From Marinobacter lutaoensis (lineage in GTDB: Bacteria; Pseudomonadota; Gammaproteobacteria; Pseudomonadales; Oleiphilaceae), in contig NZ_MSCW01000011.1 of assembly GCF_001981305.1 (NCBI RefSeq), forward strand, positions 32,572-96,571: a stretch of DNA of 64,000 nucleotides, written 5' to 3'. Of the stretch, positions 62,714 through 64,000 are shown piece by piece. Positions within the stretch are counted from its first letter, which is position 1. Each line of letters starts with the position of its first letter. The position numbers and the translations under genes are program-made. The notes below the pieces were generated by a model, which worked only from the letters and a program-made list of their open reading frames with translations, had not been told where the DNA came from and made no database searches.

Positions 62714-63916
62714 ATGGCATCGATCGATGAAGCACTGGCCATCATCAAGCGAGGTGTTGACGAGCTGATTCCGGAGGAGGAGCTGGTCGAGAAGCTCAAG
62801 CAGGGGCGCCCGCTCCGGATCAAGGCCGGGTTTGATCCCACAGCGCCAGATCTTCACCTCGGGCACACGGTGCTCATCAACAAACTGCGGCAGTTCCAGG
62901 ACCTGGGGCACGAGGTCATTTTCCTCATTGGTGACTTTACCGGCATGATCGGTGATCCGACCGGCAAAAGCGCTACCCGACCGCCGTTGACGGAAGAACA
63001 GGTGCGGCAGAACGCGGTGACCTATAAAGAGCAGGTGTTCAAGATTCTGGATCCGGAAAAGACCCGGGTTGTTTTCAACTCCGAATGGATGAGCCAGATG
63101 ACCGCCGCCGACATGATCAAGCTGGCCGGCCAATACACCGTGGCGCGCATGCTGGAGCGGGATGATTTCACCAAGCGCTATCGCGCCGAGCAGCCCATCG
63201 CTATCCATGAGTTCCTCTACCCGCTGGTGCAGGGGTATGACTCGGTGGCGCTTGAGGCGGACGTGGAACTGGGGGGGACCGATCAGAAGTTCAACCTGCT
63301 GATGGGGCGTATTCTGCAAAAGCATTACGGCCAAGAGCCTCAGGTCATCCTTACCATGCCGATCCTCGAAGGGCTGGACGGTGTCCAGAAGATGTCCAAG
63401 TCGCTAGGCAACTATGTTGGGGTCAACGATGCTCCGGGGGAAATGTACGGCAAGCTTCTGTCGATGCCAGACGAGCTGATTTGGCGTTACTTCGAACTGC
63501 TCAGCTTTCGCCCTATTGAAGAAGTGGAGGCGTTCCGCAAGGCGGTAGCCGAGGGCGCCAATCCACAGGACTACAAGAAACTCCTGGCGGAAGAAATCAT
63601 TACGCGCTTCCATGGCGCGGAGGCGGCGCGTACCGCCCATAAGTCGGCGGGCAATCGGGTCGCGCTGGGCGAAATTCCGGAGAATGTCCCCGAAGTCAGG
63701 GTCTCCCTGGAAGGGCAGGCGGAGCTGCCGATCACCGCGGTTCTCCGGCTGGCCGGCCTGGTTAAGAACGCTGCCGCCGCCCGGGATGTCCTGGCGCGTG
63801 GTGCGGTCTATGTCGATGGCCGGAAGTTCGAGGGAGAGCGCGCCTTTGTCGCGGGTGATGACTGTGTCATTCAGGCGGGCAAGAAGAAAGTGGCACGGGT
63901 TTTGATCGTTTCCTGA
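62714..63916 (+). CDS. tyrS: Tyrosyl-tRNA synthetase
   Basis: The 400-residue class I synthetase has HIGH as HLGHT ([18 protein letters not shown]), KMSKS ([15 protein letters not shown]) and an S4 RNA-binding domain at the C-terminus (about residues 335-400). Its shape matches the shorter bacterial TyrRS type (TyrZ-like) found in pseudomonads. It is divergent from the M23-anmK operon. The ATG at 62714 is preferred over a GTG three codons before. Confidence 0.95.
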   Translation: MASIDEALAIIKRGVDELIPEEELVEKLKQGRPLRIKAGFDPTAPDLHLGHTVLINKLRQFQDLGHEVIFLIGDFTGMIGDPTGKSATRPPLTEEQVRQNAVTYKEQVFKILDPEKTRVVFNSEWMSQMTAADMIKLAGQYTVARMLERDDFTKRYRAEQPIAIHEFLYPLVQGYDSVALEADVELGGTDQKFNLLMGRILQKHYGQEPQVILTMPILEGLDGVQKMSKSLGNYVGVNDAPGEMYGKLLSMPDELIWRYFELLSFRPIEEVEAFRKAVAEGANPQDYKKLLAEEIITRFHGAEAARTAHKSAGNRVALGEIPENVPEVRVSLEGQAELPITAVLRLAGLVKNAAAARDVLARGAVYVDGRKFEGERAFVAGDDCVIQAGKKKVARVLIVS

Positions 63917-63944
63917 CCGGAGTGGTCGGAAAATGGGCCTCCGA

Positions 63945-64000
63945 GAAGAAAAAATAAATTTTTTTCCCGCAGGCCGTTGACAGTTTTCCGTGGGGCTGTA
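63945..64000 (+). promoter_or_regulatory. AT tract and TTGACA, probable start of an rRNA operon promoter
   Basis: An A/T-only run (about 63949-63965) lies 12 bp before a perfect -35 box TTGACA (63977-63982). This is the layout of an UP element and -35 of a strong rRNA promoter; the -10 would begin at the last bases of the window (TA at 63999). In Pseudomonas tyrS is followed by an rRNA operon, so 16S rRNA is likely just outside. Confidence 0.55.

Overview
The window is 64 kb of a GC-rich gammaproteobacterial chromosome. Gene content and order (spoT-ridA-oxyR-recG; rpoD-dnaG-rpsU/tsaD-plsY-folB-folK-like; dksA-gluQ-cbrA-cbrB-pcnB-folK-panB-panC-pgi; hemL-thiE-thiD; argC-bactofilin-erpA-anmK-M23-tyrS) follow the Pseudomonas arrangement recalled from P. 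aeruginosa PAO1, but the blocks are joined differently. A FadL-type protein beside a large Ig-like lipoprotein points to a marine Marinobacter-like relative; this assignment is by recall, not by a search.

Layout. 1-5161: stringent response (spoT end), ridA, an epimerase-like gene, oxyR, recG. 5314-14457: HDOD protein, DUF2489 protein, molybdopterin oxidoreductase, 1080-aa Ig-like lipoprotein, FadL-family porin. 14800-23759: a complete Pf1/Pf4-like filamentous prophage (Inoviridae, about 8.9 kb) flanked by a 56-bp direct repeat that is the 3' half of a tRNA-Ile2(CAU) gene. It has a repressor/excisionase switch, four coupled unknown genes, an intergenic block of tandem hairpins, ssDNA-binding protein, coat and adsorption genes, Zot/pI, a 21-bp-stem hairpin, a Rep initiator and a tyrosine integrase. 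It carries no secretin. 23715-28100: tRNA-Ile2 and the rpsU-dnaG-rpoD macromolecular synthesis operon with its internal terminator. 28187-36180: tsaD, plsY, folB, an atypical folK paralogue, pgi, panC, panB, canonical folK, pcnB. 36181-42806: a gene-free 673-bp interval encoding what I read as the catabolite-repression decoy RNA CrcZ (sigma54 promoter, CbrB-type upstream sites, five A-rich Hfq/Crc motifs, terminator), then cbrB, cbrA, a cbrX-like small ORF that appears frameshifted, gluQ and dksA. 42991-48297: sfsA, a kinase-like ATPase, PBP1b and a TPR lipoprotein. 48359-52118: a 5'-truncated DUF4382 remnant and a four-gene ECF-sigma/anti-sigma/secreted/beta-barrel operon of unknown function. 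52128-64000: hemL, thiE, thiD, hemJ, a ClC transporter, argC, DUF6776, bactofilin, erpA, anmK, an M23 endopeptidase, tyrS, and at the edge an AT tract plus TTGACA that looks like the start of an rRNA operon promoter.

The most interesting parts are the unannotated CrcZ-like RNA with its whole control region, and the prophage's structured non-coding DNA (GNA-triloop hairpins and the long zot-rep hairpin) with a hidden 26-codon virion-protein candidate.
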